Origin: Cymbidium sinense
Taxonomy: Eukaryota > Streptophyta > Magnoliopsida > Asparagales > Orchidaceae
Assembly (NCBI GenBank): GCA_021442155.1
Contig: CM038222.1
Coordinates: forward strand, 112,471,121 to 112,535,120
Direction of reading: 5' to 3'
Length of the DNA stretch: 64,000 bases
In this document: piece after piece, positions 49,301-61,868 of the stretch
Layout: every line of letters begins with the position of its first letter
Numbering within the stretch: position 1 is the first letter of the stretch
Made by a program: the position numbers and the translations under genes
The notes under the pieces: model-generated
What the model was told of the DNA's origin: nothing
The model's input: the letters and a program-made list of their open reading frames with translations, nothing else
The model's database searches: none

Positions 49301-51984
49301 TCCACCTATGGCAATCAGATGGCCGACCCATTAGTTGCCATTTTGATCCAATTGACCAGATTGGTAGGGTTGTTTAGGCTGTTAGATCATTGCACATGGT
49401 CAGTTTGATCCCTTGAGTGGAATGCCAACCTCCCATGTGCCTCAAATTGAGCTTAGGAGGGAGTTTAAAAAATGATTTTTAGGCTATGGGGTCGGGTTTG
49501 GTCTATGGGCCAAATGGGCTGACCCAAACCCATTAGGTTGGGTGCATCACTCATCACTAGGTCCCCTTGAGCTTTTAGGAAAGCCTCAAGTGATTGTGAA
49601 GAGGGTATGGCCAAAATACCCATGGGCTAGGCCAAAATTTGTTCTATTTCCTAGGGATAGAATGGTCATTTTACTATTTATTTTCACGTTGGGTATATTT
49701 GGTATGTTGAGAAAATAGGTTTGGCCAAGTTTCATTGGATTTAGAATCCATTTGATAGGGATTGGCTCATGTTGACCCATTTAGGTCAAAATGGGTCAAC
49801 TTGGGTCAAGTTGACCAATTGGTCAAATTGGGTCAAACCAAGGGTTGGGTCAAGTTCATATGACCATTTGAAATGTTTTGGTGGTTTTGATTCAATTCAA
49901 TTTGGTATATATTTGGTTTTGGCTCATGTGACTCATTTAGGTCAAATGGGTCAAGTTGACCGATTTGACCCATTTGACCTATTTGAGGTAGGTCAAGGGT
50001 AGGTTTTGGTTTGGTTAGTCATATGGAGTAGATTGGTATCTTTTTTCCAATCAATTTTGGTCAATTTCAATTTTGGCTCAACATGACCCCTTTTAGGTCA
50101 TGTTGGGTCTAAGGTCAATTGGGCTAGGTTAGGTCTAGTTAGCCAATTGAGGCTTTTGATCAAGTTCCACAAGTGATTTGAAATGGACTTGACTCATTGG
50201 TTTCAATCAATTTGTCTTAGATCAAGTTTTGACACATTTTGGCCCTTTAGGTCAAAATGGGTCAACTTGGGTCAAGTGGGCCAATTGGGCTAGGTTAAGC
50301 TCAAATGCTGGCTTGGTCAAGTTCAAACATAAGTCATGAGTGAACTTAGATCACTGGTTTCAATCAAATTGGCCTATGGTGGATTTTGGCTATGTTAGGT
50401 TTCATTTTAGGTTAAGTGTTGACTTGGTCAACCCTTAGGTTTGACTTGGTTTGACCCAATTTGATTGATTGATCATTCCATGATGATTGTTGATCATGAT
50501 GAGAGGGAAATATGAGTTTCATTCAATCCAATTTGGTTAGGATCAAAACTTGGCTCATAAGGGTACTTTAGCTCACTTTGGGTCAAGTGAGCTAAATAAA
50601 TCAAAATGGCTTGGTCAAAGCTTGATTTGAAGTTGATTGATCTTGTATATGGACTTATGATTGAAATATAAATCCATTTACAAGAGGTTTGAAGTAAAAT
50701 GGGTTTTGATCTATTTGAAAATTTCATATTCAAAGGAAGAATATGAAGGAGTCTTGGGTTTGATTTTTGATTTGGGTTTTGATTGAGTGATTGAGGTTTG
50801 GATTTATATATAGACTCATGATTGTAGGGTTTATTGAACCATGAGAGAAAATCAAGGATTTGGCTTGATTTGAAAGTGAGTTGGCTAAGTTCAAAATTTT
50901 GACCTGAAAGGCTTAGATTTGATTTTGAATGGATTTGAGTTTGATTTTTGGAGTTGGTTTTGATTATTTGAAATTATATTTCTTTTATATATGTGAATAT
51001 AAATGAGAATATAAATTGACCATGAGAAAATTTCAAGGATTTGAAAGAGTTTAATCATGATTTGGGTTAAATCCATTAAAGGGAATTTCAAGGATTTAAG
51101 AGAATTTTTAATTTAAAATTTAATTTTTGAATTGGAATTGATTGATTTATATTTATATTTCATTTATATATGAGAATATAAATTTATTTTGAGAAAATCT
51201 CATGAGTTTGAATTGATTTGATCAAGGTTTAGGTTAAATCCATTAATGGAAAATTAAGGGATTTAAAGGAATTTCAAGGATTTTAAATTTGAAATTTAAT
51301 TTCTGCCTTAGATTGGATTGATTTATATTTACATTTCATTTATATATGAGAATATAAATAAGTTTTAAAAAAACCCCATGAATTTGAATAGGTTTGTTCA
51401 AGGTTTAGGATTGATTTTGGCTAAGTCCTTTAATGGAGAATTAAAGGGACTTAAGAAAATTTTCATGAATTGATTTTGAATTTTGAATTTGATTTGATGG
51501 GTTTGAATTTATATTTCAATTATAAATGTGAATATAAATGAGAATATAAATGGATTATGAGAAAATCTCAAAGCTTTGAATAAGTTTGAATCACAATTTT
51601 GGCTAAGTCCTTAAGAAAGGGTTAAGGACTTAGGAAATTTGAACTTAGGAATTTTTGATGGATTTTGATCATGGGTTTCAATCATATCTTGCAGTCATGG
51701 ATTTTAATCAAGGAATTGATTTGAGTTTTGAGAAAATCAAATAGAATTCATTTGGGTTTGACTTGAAAGAGGGAAAGTGAGGAATGGTTTAAGCTAAGGG
51801 TAGGAAGTTTTCCTAACACCCCTAAGCCATGACCTATTCCTATGACTAACTCTTCTAAGTCTCTAGGGCTAGGTTGAGTGTCCACCTAAACACTAGATGT
51901 GTCTTAAGACTAAGGAACTCTTAAAGTCTAAGAGAAATCCTATGTCTGAGGGGTTGAGAGCTAATTTTAAAAATAAGGTCAACA

Positions 51985-51989
51985 CGGTT
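51985..51989. repeat. 5-bp target duplication, right (CGGTT)
   Basis: Partner of AGGTT at 43971-43975, one base different. Confidence 0.7.
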
Positions 51990-54260
51990 CAAATGAATCC
52001 TACAATTACTAAGTTGTAAAGAGACAGAAAGAGAAGAGAACTTCTCTTTCCTTCTCAAACCTAAGTAATTTCTAAAGTGGATTCATATTTTAGTTTTGTT
52101 TGGTGAATGTTTTATCATATGTTTTAATTAATCCTAAGTTTAGATGAACTCTAAACAAACCTATTCAAAAAGAAAGACATTTTAAAATTAAATAAAGTGA
52201 ATTAAGATCACAAAACACACATCACATCATTTCTTTCCCAACATGTATAACATGCATATGAATGATTCCTAAGCATATATATACATACAAATGGTAATTT
52301 TTAGCACACTTTATGATGCATGCTAAGTAGTTTATTTAAGAAAATTTGAATGTTTATGATGCATGATTTTCATTAAGTAGCAAAGGGGTTTCTTATCCAA
52401 TTTTCATATGCACATATGAATGTATGGAAGGCATAAGTGAGTACGACATTATTGTTAACCAGGGGTGTAAGGTACAAGACCTACTTAGAGATACTTAAAG
52501 CCTCACAACCCCGAGATTTTCCAGACTAATATATCACTTTTCTTAAATACAAGCATGTGTACAAACGAAATGAATGGAAAAGAAAGGATGCAAAAAGTTT
52601 ATGTTGGTTGATTTATTTTTGTTTATGTAATTTATATGTACAAGTGTAGGTATCCTTCTTAAGTAATAGCATAGGAATGAATAGGATATGGAATTAGGCA
52701 AGTGTTAGGTTCTTTTCAAATGAACTATACACTTTGCCAAATCCTATTCAAAACTATACCAAAAAAGAGGAGAGGGAAAACTACACTAAGTATATCCTTA
52801 TATTTTAGTCACATGCAAGCTTATAAGTAAGATATAAGTAACACACTTTTAGTTTTCATAATTGATTAATATATTTTAAAAATAATTTGGATTTAATAGT
52901 GATAATAGCCACTAGTATTATTACTTTAGCCAAAGCATGCAATTTGGCATGAAGGAAACATTTTCATTTTAAATTTGATTTTTGAAAATCATGAATGTAT
53001 GAAATCATATGACACTCACATTTAGCATGTTACGAAAGAACTAAAGTAATGAAAGCATGTAAACACATTCACCTTAATTAATTCCTAAAGACAATCTTAA
53101 GAAATAAGAAAACTTAAAGAAAATCAAAGTTTGTTTCAATGTGATTTTTATTTGATTTAATTTGAAAAATGTGAGGTGAGTTTGTTGTTCCTAACCCATT
53201 CTGACATGTGTTTGATATTTTTGTTCAATTTTTAGGTGATTAGATTCATTTTATATTTTGATTAGGTTAAGGTATGAATTAAGCATGTTAATTACCCCTT
53301 ACCTACACCACCTTAGCATAGTTAATCAAATAATTATGAGCTAATGAGATGACATAAAACTACATAAGGAATTTAAATTAGCAATACACCTAGGAAGAAA
53401 AGGACCTAATACAATTTGGCTCATGATTATTGATTAATTAAGATAAGGGGTTTAATTTAAGTAATTTCAAAACACCCCTCACACATATGAGTTGAATTTT
53501 GATTTTCTTAATTGTACTTAGGCTCTTGAATATCGAAGCATCTACCCAAGAAGAATTAATTGAGTTCTGGAAAGTTTTAGAATTTTATGAAATTAATTAA
53601 GAGGATAATTAGTGAATTAAAATTTTAATTAAGGTATGATTAAGAAATAAAGGGGGTTAAAGAATATCTTAAAAAGAGTATCCCAAAATTATTTTCTAAA
53701 CCTCACATCCACTTAATCAAAACTTAATTGGCACAATCATAGTGTTAAATCACTAATTATACCCTTAATTAAGTCTAATTATATTAAGGGAGTGATTAAA
53801 GAATGAATTAGCAATTCTCCTAATTAAGCCACCAATAAATCCCAAGAAAACTAGGGGAGGCAGAAGTCATCCCACTAATTACACCCAAGGAGTTTGAGAT
53901 TAATTAGTGGATTAATTAGAATGTAATTAGCAAATTAACATTCCCAATAAAACCCAAATTCAGAGAAGAGAACTATTCAAAATCAATTAAAATCAATTTT
54001 AAAATATTATATATTCAATTATCTTTCTAATGCACTTTATTTCATATTTTTTTTTGATTTTTTTATATTAAGATATGAATTTTAGAAGCTTAGGTGATTA
54101 ATTAGAAATTAAATAAAACTTAATTATATTATTAATCCCTATGGGTGCCACGCATGCGGCTAACGCGACATGCGCTTTACATGCATCGCCTTCTGATTGG
54201 TTAATTAAAATGTCGCATCGTAGTGTCGTGTGGCAGCGACGCTATGCGCTTTCTCCTTAG

Positions 54261-54282
54261 CCGTCCGATCTTGATCGGATGG
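54261..54282. promoter_or_regulatory. Conserved LTR palindrome 1 (outer copy)
   Basis: CCGTCCGATC, TT, GATCGGATGG: nearly perfect dyad, the strongest version among the four copies. Confidence 0.6.
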
Positions 54283-54434
54283 CTGAGGTTAAATCCGCGG
54301 ATCTAAGGGAGAAAAATAAATAAATTGTGCATTTTAATCTTGGTCGTCCATCCAAAATGTGCGGATGGATGGCCGGAGATCCATCCCTACCCGCTTTCTA
54401 TGAGCCATGGACACCATCCATGTTTGAAGCTTTT

Positions 54435-54458
54435 ATCCGAGCTCGATTGAGCTCGGAT
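54435..54458. promoter_or_regulatory. Conserved LTR palindrome 2 (outer copy)
   Basis: ATCCGAGCTC, GATT, GAGCTCGGAT: perfect 10-bp inverted repeat, 174 bp from palindrome 1. The spacing is 175 bp in copy 1. Confidence 0.65.
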
Positions 54459-54996
54459 TAGGATGAAAATTAACCCACACCATCACCATGCAACCTAGAT
54501 TACATCTAACGGTCAAGATCCTATGAGATTAACATTTCTTTCAAAAAGCTCCACACCACATTGAGTTTAAGCTCGAAAAATGGCTAACCTCATCGGAGGT
54601 GATCACCGGCACTCGATTCTCTTGGAGAAGCTTCATCTGGTTGAGACAAAGCTTTGCTGAAAGTTTGAGGGGTTGCAGTTGAGTAACTTCTCCTATAAAC
54701 CAATGCCTCCTCCAAGTGAGCTTGGCTTTGGTCTAGGTGACTCCTCCTTTGCTTCAAGAACTTGGGAAAGAGCGCAAGCTCATTGGGGTCCCCGAGGGAG
54801 TGTACAAAGAATTGGCTTGATTTTAGTGTGAGTAAAATGGACTTTGGTGGAGCTCCCTGCTTTCATTTTATGAAAATTGAGAAATGGGAATTGGAAAATG
54901 CTTGAGAGAGCTTGGGATTATTGAAAAAATAACTCCTCTGGCTTCCTAACACTCAATCGACTTGAGGAATCTTGGAATGAGAGTGAATTAAGGGGA

Positions 54997-55004
54997 ATAT
55001 ATAT
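54997..55004 (-). promoter_or_regulatory. TATA-like site of the outer LTR
   Basis: ATATATAT inside GGGGAATATATATCCCC, about 2.48 kb after the LTR start in element sense. The palindromes then lie about 540-740 nt downstream, inside the predicted leader. Confidence 0.45.
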
Positions 55005-57485
55005 CCCCTTTGGCAATCGGACGGTCGAGTATGGACTTTCCATTCTGATCTAATTACTTTGATCCAATGGGTTTGTTAGGCTGTTAGAAGTGTCCTTGAT
55101 TTCAGTTTTGGCTAGGGAGTGGAATGGTGAACTCCCCATGTGCTTCAATTGAGTGTAAGGAAGATTCTCATGTGGCCATTTCAAAGTATGTGCTGATTTG
55201 GCCATTGGGTTGGTTTGACCCAAACCCATTGGTTGGTGCACCACCCTCCTAGTGTTCACTTGATCCACTAGAGAGTATCAAGTAGGTATGAAGAGGATTT
55301 GACCAAATTCTAAGTGGAATTGGCCAAAATTTAACCTATGCCCTAGGGTTAAAATGGTCATTTGACTACTTTTTGAATGTGCATATGTTTGGTATGTTGA
55401 GAAAATAGGTTTGGCCAAGTTTCATTAGATTTGGAGTTCATTTGGTATGGTTTGGCTCATGTTAACCCATTTAAGTCAAAATGGGTGAAGTCGACCAATT
55501 GGTCAAATTGGGTCTAACCAAGGGTTGGGTCAAGTTCATATGATCATTTGAAATGTTTTGGTGGCTTTGGTTTGATTCAATTTGGCTTAAGTTTACATTT
55601 GGTTCATATGACTTCATTTAGGTCAAATGGGTCAAGTTGACCAATTTGACCTATTTGAGCTAGGTTATGGGTAGATTTAGGTTTGGTTAGTCATATGAAG
55701 TAGATTGGCATCTTTGTTTCCAATCAACTTTGGTTAAGTTTGAATTTGGCTCAATATGAACCTTTAGGTCAAGTTGGGTTCAAGGTCAATTGGGCTAGGT
55801 TAGGTCTAGTTGGCCAATTGAGGCTTTGTCAAATTCAACAAGTGATTTAGAATGAACTTGACCCATTGGTTTCAATCAATTTGGCTTAGATCAAGTTTTG
55901 ACACATTTTGACTTTTTAGGTCAAGTTGGGTCAATTTGGGTCAAGTGGCCAATTGGGTTAGGTTAGGCTCAAATGTTGTCTTAATTAAGTTCAAACATTG
56001 ATCATGAATGAACTTAGATCATTGGTTTCAATCAATTTGTCCTATGGTGGATTTTGCCAAGTTTCATTTTGGCTTATGTTGACTGGTCAACCTTAGTTTG
56101 ACTTTAGCTTAGCAATACGTAACTGGAGATCATCTCATGATGATTGCTGATCATGATGAGAGGCTTAGTGAGTTTGATTCAATCCAATTTGGTTAGATTA
56201 GAATTTGGCTCATAAGATGCTTTAGGTCACTTTGGGTCAAGTGAGCCTAAGTCAAATGGCTTCAAAAGCTTGATTTGAGTTTGATTGAAATCTACAATTT
56301 TAAGATTGAAATAGCAATACGTAACCGAACGAAGTACTGAAGTCAAATGGGTTTTGATTCATTTAATAATTTCAAGTTCAAAGGGTGAAAATGAAATGGA
56401 TTTTGGCTTGATTTTTGAATTGAGTTTTGATTAAGTGATTGAAGTTTGTATTTATATTTATATTTGGATTCATGACTGAAGGATTGATTAAATCATGGAG
56501 GAAAATCAAGAGTTTGGTTGATTTGAAGTTGATTTAGCTAAGTTCAAGATTTTGACTTGAAAGGCTTAGGTTAGGTTTTGATTGAATTTGAACTTAATTT
56601 TTGGAAGTGGTTTTGATTGTTTGAATTTATATTTCATTTATATATGTGATAAATAAGGACATAAATGGGTTATGAGAAAATTTCATGAGTTTGGAGTGAT
56701 TTGATCATGATCTAAGCTAAGTCCTTAAGAGGGAGATTAAGGACTTAGGAAAGATTTGGAATTTGGGATTTCAATTTGGAATTTGATTTGATTGATTTGA
56801 ATTTATATTTCATTTATATATGTGAATATAAATGAGAATATAAGTGAGTTACGAGAAAATTTCATGAATTTGAATTGATTTGAAGATGATTTTAGCTAAC
56901 TCCTTAGGAGAGAATTAAGGACTTAGAAAACATTTTGTATTAGGAGTTTGAATTCTAGTTTCATTTGATTGATTTGAATTTATATTTCATTTATATATGT
57001 GAATATAAATGAGAATATAAATGAATTATGAGAAAAATTCATGAATTTGAACTGATTTGAAGATGATTTAAGTTAAGTCCTTAAGAGGGAATTTAAGGAC
57101 TTAGAAAAATTTTGGAATTTGGAATTTCAATCGTGGGTTTCAATCATGGACTTCAATCATGTGTTTCAATCATGTGGCATTGATTTGAGTTTGGAGAAAA
57201 CCAATTAGGCTAGAATTGATTTAGGTTTGATGTTGATTTAATTTGGAGTTTGACTTGAAGGAAGGAAGTGAGGAATGTGGTTCAAGCTATATGGTAGGCA
57301 AATTTTCCTAACACCCCTGAGGCATGATATATTCCTATGGCTAATACTTCTAAGTCTCTAGGACTAGGTTGAGTGTCCACCTAATCACTAGATATGTCTT
57401 AGGACTAAAGATCTCTTAAAGTCTAAGAGGAGTTCTATGTCTAAGATGGAGGGGTTGAGAACTCATTCTAAAAATGAGGTCAACA

Positions 57486-60050
57486 AAGGGTGCCCAATAG
57501 GTGTGGTGTGACTAGCATGGAACATCGCACATATTGGTGTTGACCGAAATGATCAACAACACCAAACAATCACAAGCACTAATAGAGACGATGTACTCTT
57601 AATCTGAGGTGTAGAAGGAATCTAGAACTTAGTACATTGTGGCTCTACTTATGTCAAGGATATAAGAGAGGGAAGGAGGAATTTATTAGGGATAGAGTAT
57701 GTAAACCTTCTATTAGGGAAGCAGGTTCAGGTCATCCACAAGGGGATGAGAGGCTTGATTTAATTTGAGTATCGCTGAGGAGAAATTTGATTTGTTTAAT
57801 TAAGTCCCACTAAGGGAGAGGGTTAGATTTGTTTCAATTTTTATATTTGGATTTTGAGATAGGCCATGTTGATTTGCGATGGATCGTACTGAGTAGGGAC
57901 CATGGAGGCCTAGACCTAACTCAGATTTACCAATCCAAAGGGGTAGTCTACCAAACATATAGTAGGACTAGCCAACCAAAAGGGATGCCTTTCGGTATGC
58001 AATAGTTGTACTAGGAAGAAAGCTCGGGGACTCACATCCTCCAAAATAGGGACCAATTGTTGGGGTAATATATTGGCAAGGCAATAGATTGAACCCAACC
58101 TAGGGCTGACTATTGAGTGAATATCGTAGGGGGACTTAGATCAACTCAAAGATAGTCAAGATTAATTTTATTTTTTAGATTTACTTTGACAGATTCCATT
58201 GATTTGTGATGGATCATACTGAGAAGAAGCTTATATCAGCCTAGACCTATCTCAGATTTACTGAACCAAAGGGAGTAGCTTCCCAGCCGATGGGAGAACT
58301 ATCTAACTAAAGGAGTGCCTTTCAATTTGAAATGATCAATTGAAGGAAAGAAAGCTCGAGGACTCACATCTTCCACTACAAAAAGTCACTGGGGTGATCA
58401 GTTGCTTTTGGCAACAAATCAAAGTTGACTTAAGGCTGTCCGCCAATTTATGACAATCATGCTAGAAAGAATGCGTCATAGTCTTACATCTTTCAAAGTG
58501 GAATGACTGTCGAGATAACCTGCTTGTGGAAAAATAGATTGAACCCGACCTAAGGGTGACTATGGAATGAGTGCTGACCCAGGAACTTATCTCAATTCAA
58601 GTAGTTAGTCAATTCCTATAAGGAGTTCTGCTAACACTGCCCTAAAGATAAGATGCCTACTTGGGAAAAGGGGCTCTTTGGTGGCTTGAATTCATAATCC
58701 ACAAGCGAAATAAATTTATTTATTTTGCTTAGTTTTTTTATTGTGGACCCTGTTAGTTTGTGAGGGATCAAACTGAGAAGGAGCTTATATCATCTTAGAC
58801 CTATTTAGATTTACTGACCTAAGGGAGAATCTGCGCATCCGCTGAACAAATTCTCCAACCATAGGGGTAACTACTAGGAAAAGGGGACTATCCAATCTAA
58901 GAGTAACTCGAGTAGTGTCTAAATGGGGTCACAAAGGACATGATCCAAATAGAGTGCCTATAGGGGATGGGGCCACTAAGGACTTAATCCCAAACCCTGG
59001 AAAAGATGACATGGTTAGTCATATATCGAATAGGTATTTGGTGGCCAACTCAAGGAGAAAGCACGGGGACTCACATATGCTAAGAGTGGTGTATCTACCA
59101 GGTGAAGCATTGTCAGCATAACAAACATCATCCAACCTAAGGTGCTCCCGTTAAGAAGAAAGCTAGGGAACTCACATCCTCCTATAGCGGAACTGATTGC
59201 TGGGATAATCTATCTTTGGCTCGATAGGTGCAATCTGACCTAGGGGCAACTACTGAGTGAATGCCACTGGGGGACTTATATCAAGTCAAATATAGTCAAG
59301 AGGAAAGGAGCCTCTGGGGGACTTATCCTAAATCTCAAATATACTCGATCTAGTTAGATCATGATGATTAATTTAAGAAGAAAGTATAGGGACTCACATC
59401 TTCTTAAATAAAATCAGCACGAGGTAGCTTATTAGTTGGGCAGTGAAGTGTACTATACTAACAAGGTGCTCATTGGTTTGCAATGATCAAGTTAGTAAGA
59501 AATTACAGAGACTCACATCCTCCAAACAAGTGACCGCTGGGGTGACTTGCTAGTGAAGTAGCATGTAGACCCGACCTAGAGTGGCTAATGAGTGAGTGCC
59601 ACAGGGGGCTTGCTCCCACATCAAAATAGCTCGAGACAAAATATTTGTGTTTATTTTTATTCATGTGTTAAAAGGGATAGGATGCCTCTGGGAGACTCTT
59701 ACACCTACCTTAAACACGCTTAAGGATTTTGATGAAATGGTGCCACAGATGGCAACTAGGAATTCCCACTAAGGAAGGATGTCGCTTGGGTTCTCTTACA
59801 CCTAACTTAGTTATGCTAATCAAAATAGGATGCCTCTTGGGTTCTCTCACACTTATTCTAGTAGCACTGGGAGATTGTGTTTGTGTTGTGAAAGGGGGAT
59901 AGGATGCCACTGGGGAACTCTTACGCCTACCCTAAACACGTCACGATGGATTCGCATGCCAAGCAAACAACACTTCGAAAGAAGAGAAGATTTTGATGAA
60001 ATTGAATCAGATTTTTGTTAATTGGTAGAATTATTTTTAAACATGATTTA
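57486..60050 (-). repeat. Repeat-rich 3' region of the minus-strand Tat element
   Basis: No domain is seen, but degenerate motifs recur. GAAAGCTCGGGGACTCACATCCTCC-like words lie at about 58018, 58345, 59060, 59158, 59385 and 59497. GAGTGAATGCCACTGGGGGACTTAT-like words lie at 58115, 58570, 59254 and 59592. GATGCCTCTGGGAGACTCTTACACCTA-like words lie at 59683, 59778, 59829 and 59905. Such decayed tandem blocks between pol and the 3' LTR are typical of Tat elements. No polypurine tract stands out immediately before the LTR at 57485. Open frames here (57916-58098, 58915-59121, 59710-59910, 59830-60021) lack motifs. Confidence 0.6.
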
Positions 60051-60052
60051 TT

Positions 60053-61170
60053 TCATGGGTAATATTTTTTTAAATAGAGCCCATTAATTGGAATCATCGG
60101 GTGTTCCCCTTTATAATCAATGAGCTGATAAGATCCTCCTCGGTAGGCCTTCTCTTTGATATAAGGGCCTTCCCAAGTGGGTTCAAACTTGCCTCCCAAC
60201 TTTTGACGGGCAACAATTGGTTTCCTTAGAACTAACACAAGTTCTCCTACTCAGAAAGACCTAGGGTGGACCAGCTTATTGTGAGCTTGAATCATTTTAT
60301 CCTTATACAACTCGAGGTTTTGGCATGCCCGTAGGTGATTCTACTCCAAACCTTCGAGCTCTTCTAACTGCAACTTTGCATTCTGCTCTATAGTGATTTT
60401 GCTACCCAATGTTATCCTTAGTGACAGGAGTTGAACTTCTAAAGGTAGAACGACTTCGGACCCATACACTAAGAAAAATGGGATAAACTGAGTTGGAGTT
60501 TGGTATATGGTGCAGTAGGCCCACAAGGCTTCAACCAACTGCCCATTCCACTATCATTTATTATCATTAAGGGTCTTCTTTAATATTTGGATGAGAGTTT
60601 TGTTGAATGCTTCCACTAAGCCATTTGTTATGGGGAAGTAGATGGTGGAGTATCTCCAATCTATATCGTGTCTTCTGCCGAAGCTGTTGATCTTGGTGCT
60701 TTTAAATGCAGTACCATTATCGGATATAATTCATCGAGACACCCTAAACCTATATACGATATGATTCCTGGAAAATTGAAGCACACGCTAAGCTGTGACC
60801 TCTCTAAGTGGGATTGCCTCCACCCAAGTGGAAAAGTAGTCGGTGGTAGCTAAGACAAACTACTACCCCTTGGAAGAAGGAGGATCGATCGGACCCACAA
60901 TGTTAGTACCCCAACACTCGAATGGCCATGAAGCCAATGTAGGGTATAAAATGTTGGGTGGTTGGTGGAGGACCGCACCATGTACTTGACACTGATGGCA
61001 TCTCTTAGCTACATCCATGCAATCTATAATCATCGATGACCAACAATATCCTAATCTCTTCATCTTCATCTTTATCTTCGGACCAGATTGATGTGCTCCA
61101 CATAGACCTAAATGTACCTCAATTATAATGTCATGGGCTTTGTGTTTGTCTAAACAGTGTAACCACAATT
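60053..61170 (-). pseudogene. Tat integrase, frame-broken
   Basis: Minus-strand frames read: at 61168-60863 the zinc finger (H in EVHLG, H in GAHQ, CHQC) and core start CWGTNIVGPIDPPSSKG. A broken stretch to about 60540 follows, with TDYFSTWVEA, ISDNGTAFKS and NGLVEAFNKTL. At 60538-60341 is LWAYCTIYQTPTQ...FFLVYGSEVVLP, and at 60238-60053 the C-terminal VLRKP...GKFEPTWEGPY and LKKYYP. Integrase would insert the cDNA. The first catalytic Asp (normally WG.D..GP) is Asn here; the second Asp and the Glu remain. Several stops and frame changes make it inactive. Confidence 0.9.
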
Positions 61171-61473
61171 GGTCAAAGGACCGGCAGTATAAGGTGCCAT
61201 CAACGAGAGCATAGGAGAGAGCTCTCTATTTCACGTGATGGGCTTATGACTTTTCTTAAGATAGTTTTCCAGTGTTCAAATAGTCTATGAACGGTTATCT
61301 CTAATCCAGCTCCTTTTCTTTATAGGCAACAGCAACCTCCCCTTCAAAAGGAAGTCTCTCGATGAGTTCCGCATCAATAAGGGATAGGACTTATCTATTT
61401 TGGACCCTTATTAAGATGAACTCATCTTCCGGACATGCTAATTCTTTGGCAAGTTTGGCCAAAGCATTTTCCA

Positions 61474-61836
61474 CTATGTTCTTTGCTCGGGGAACCTTGT
61501 AGATGGTGACTTGAATTTAACTTTCATGGTATACTCATGGTAATGACAAAGCTTGGGTTTGAGAACCTTGTAGGACCTGACAATCTGATTGATGACCAAC
61601 TGAGAATCTCCAAAGATGTTGATGCTCTTGACACTAATAGTGATGACTAACTCCAGACCGGCCATCAAAGCCTCATACTTAGCTTCATTGTTCATGTAGG
61701 GGTTGGAGAGATAGTATGAAAATCTCATCACATCGTAGTCTGGAGTTAGAAGAACTATTCTTGCCCCTGCCTTTCCTAGAAGAATAGATCCTAGTGTTTC
61801 CCCTTTATGAAAAGAAGCTGCACCATCGAAATACAT
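61474..61836 (-). pseudogene. Second (archaeal-type) RNase H of the Tat lineage
   Basis: The 120-codon frame starts MYFDGAASFHKGET and continues with NNEAKYEALMAGLELV and INIFGDSQLVINQIV. This is the extra RNase H between the normal RNase H and the integrase that marks Tat elements. The FDG aspartate, YEAL glutamate and GDSQ aspartate are present. It could still look functional on its own, but the flanking frames are broken. The gap to the integrase (61170-61474) is degenerate linker. Confidence 0.9.
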
Positions 61837-61868
61837 CTCCTATCAGCGGTTGTCAACCTCTCCTAAGT

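Larger units (their letters stand above)
43976..51984 (-). mobile_element. Complete 8,009-bp LTR (solo LTR) nested in another LTR
   Basis: It begins TGTCGTGAAAAATT and ends ATAAGGTCAACA on the plus strand, that is TGTTGACC...CACGACA in element sense, with TG...CA ends. It is flanked by AGGTT/CGGTT. Element-sense layout: U3 of about 2.7 kb rich in TTGACC/GGGTCAA words; a TATA-like site at 49294-49300; a less AT-rich leader with conserved palindromes (48.4-48.9 kb); an AATTAATT-rich section (46.3-48.4 kb); and a terminal third (44.0-46.3 kb). No gag, pol or primer site lies inside, so it is a solo LTR left by LTR-LTR recombination, or a non-coding element. A 99-codon frame (48454-48753) is not conserved in the other copies. 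Eight kilobases is exceptionally long for an LTR. Confidence 0.82.
51990..57485 (-). mobile_element. Outer Tat element, 3' LTR, U3-side segment
   Basis: It starts CAAATGAATCCTACAATT, continuing the segment broken at 43970, and ends GAGGTCAACA at 57485 (element start TGTTGACCTC). Net LTR length without the nested copy is 7,833 bp, close to the inner 8,009 bp. It holds palindromes at 54261 and 54435, a symmetric AAGGGGAATATATATCCCC TATA-like site, and GGGTCAA-rich DNA at 55.4-56.3 kb. GAATATAAATGAGAATATAAAT repeats lie at 56.6-57.1 kb. It is flanked on the right by the 3' region and pol of a minus-strand Tat element. Confidence 0.83.

Noticed and set aside
35155..57485. Tandem satellite of multi-kilobase units
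   Set aside because: Unit borders coincide with LTR ends and a 5-bp target duplication; nested insertion explains the order better.
60668..60853. Plus-strand 61-codon frame
   Set aside because: Opposite strand of the integrase core, where the minus strand shows SDNGTAF and NGLVEAFNK.
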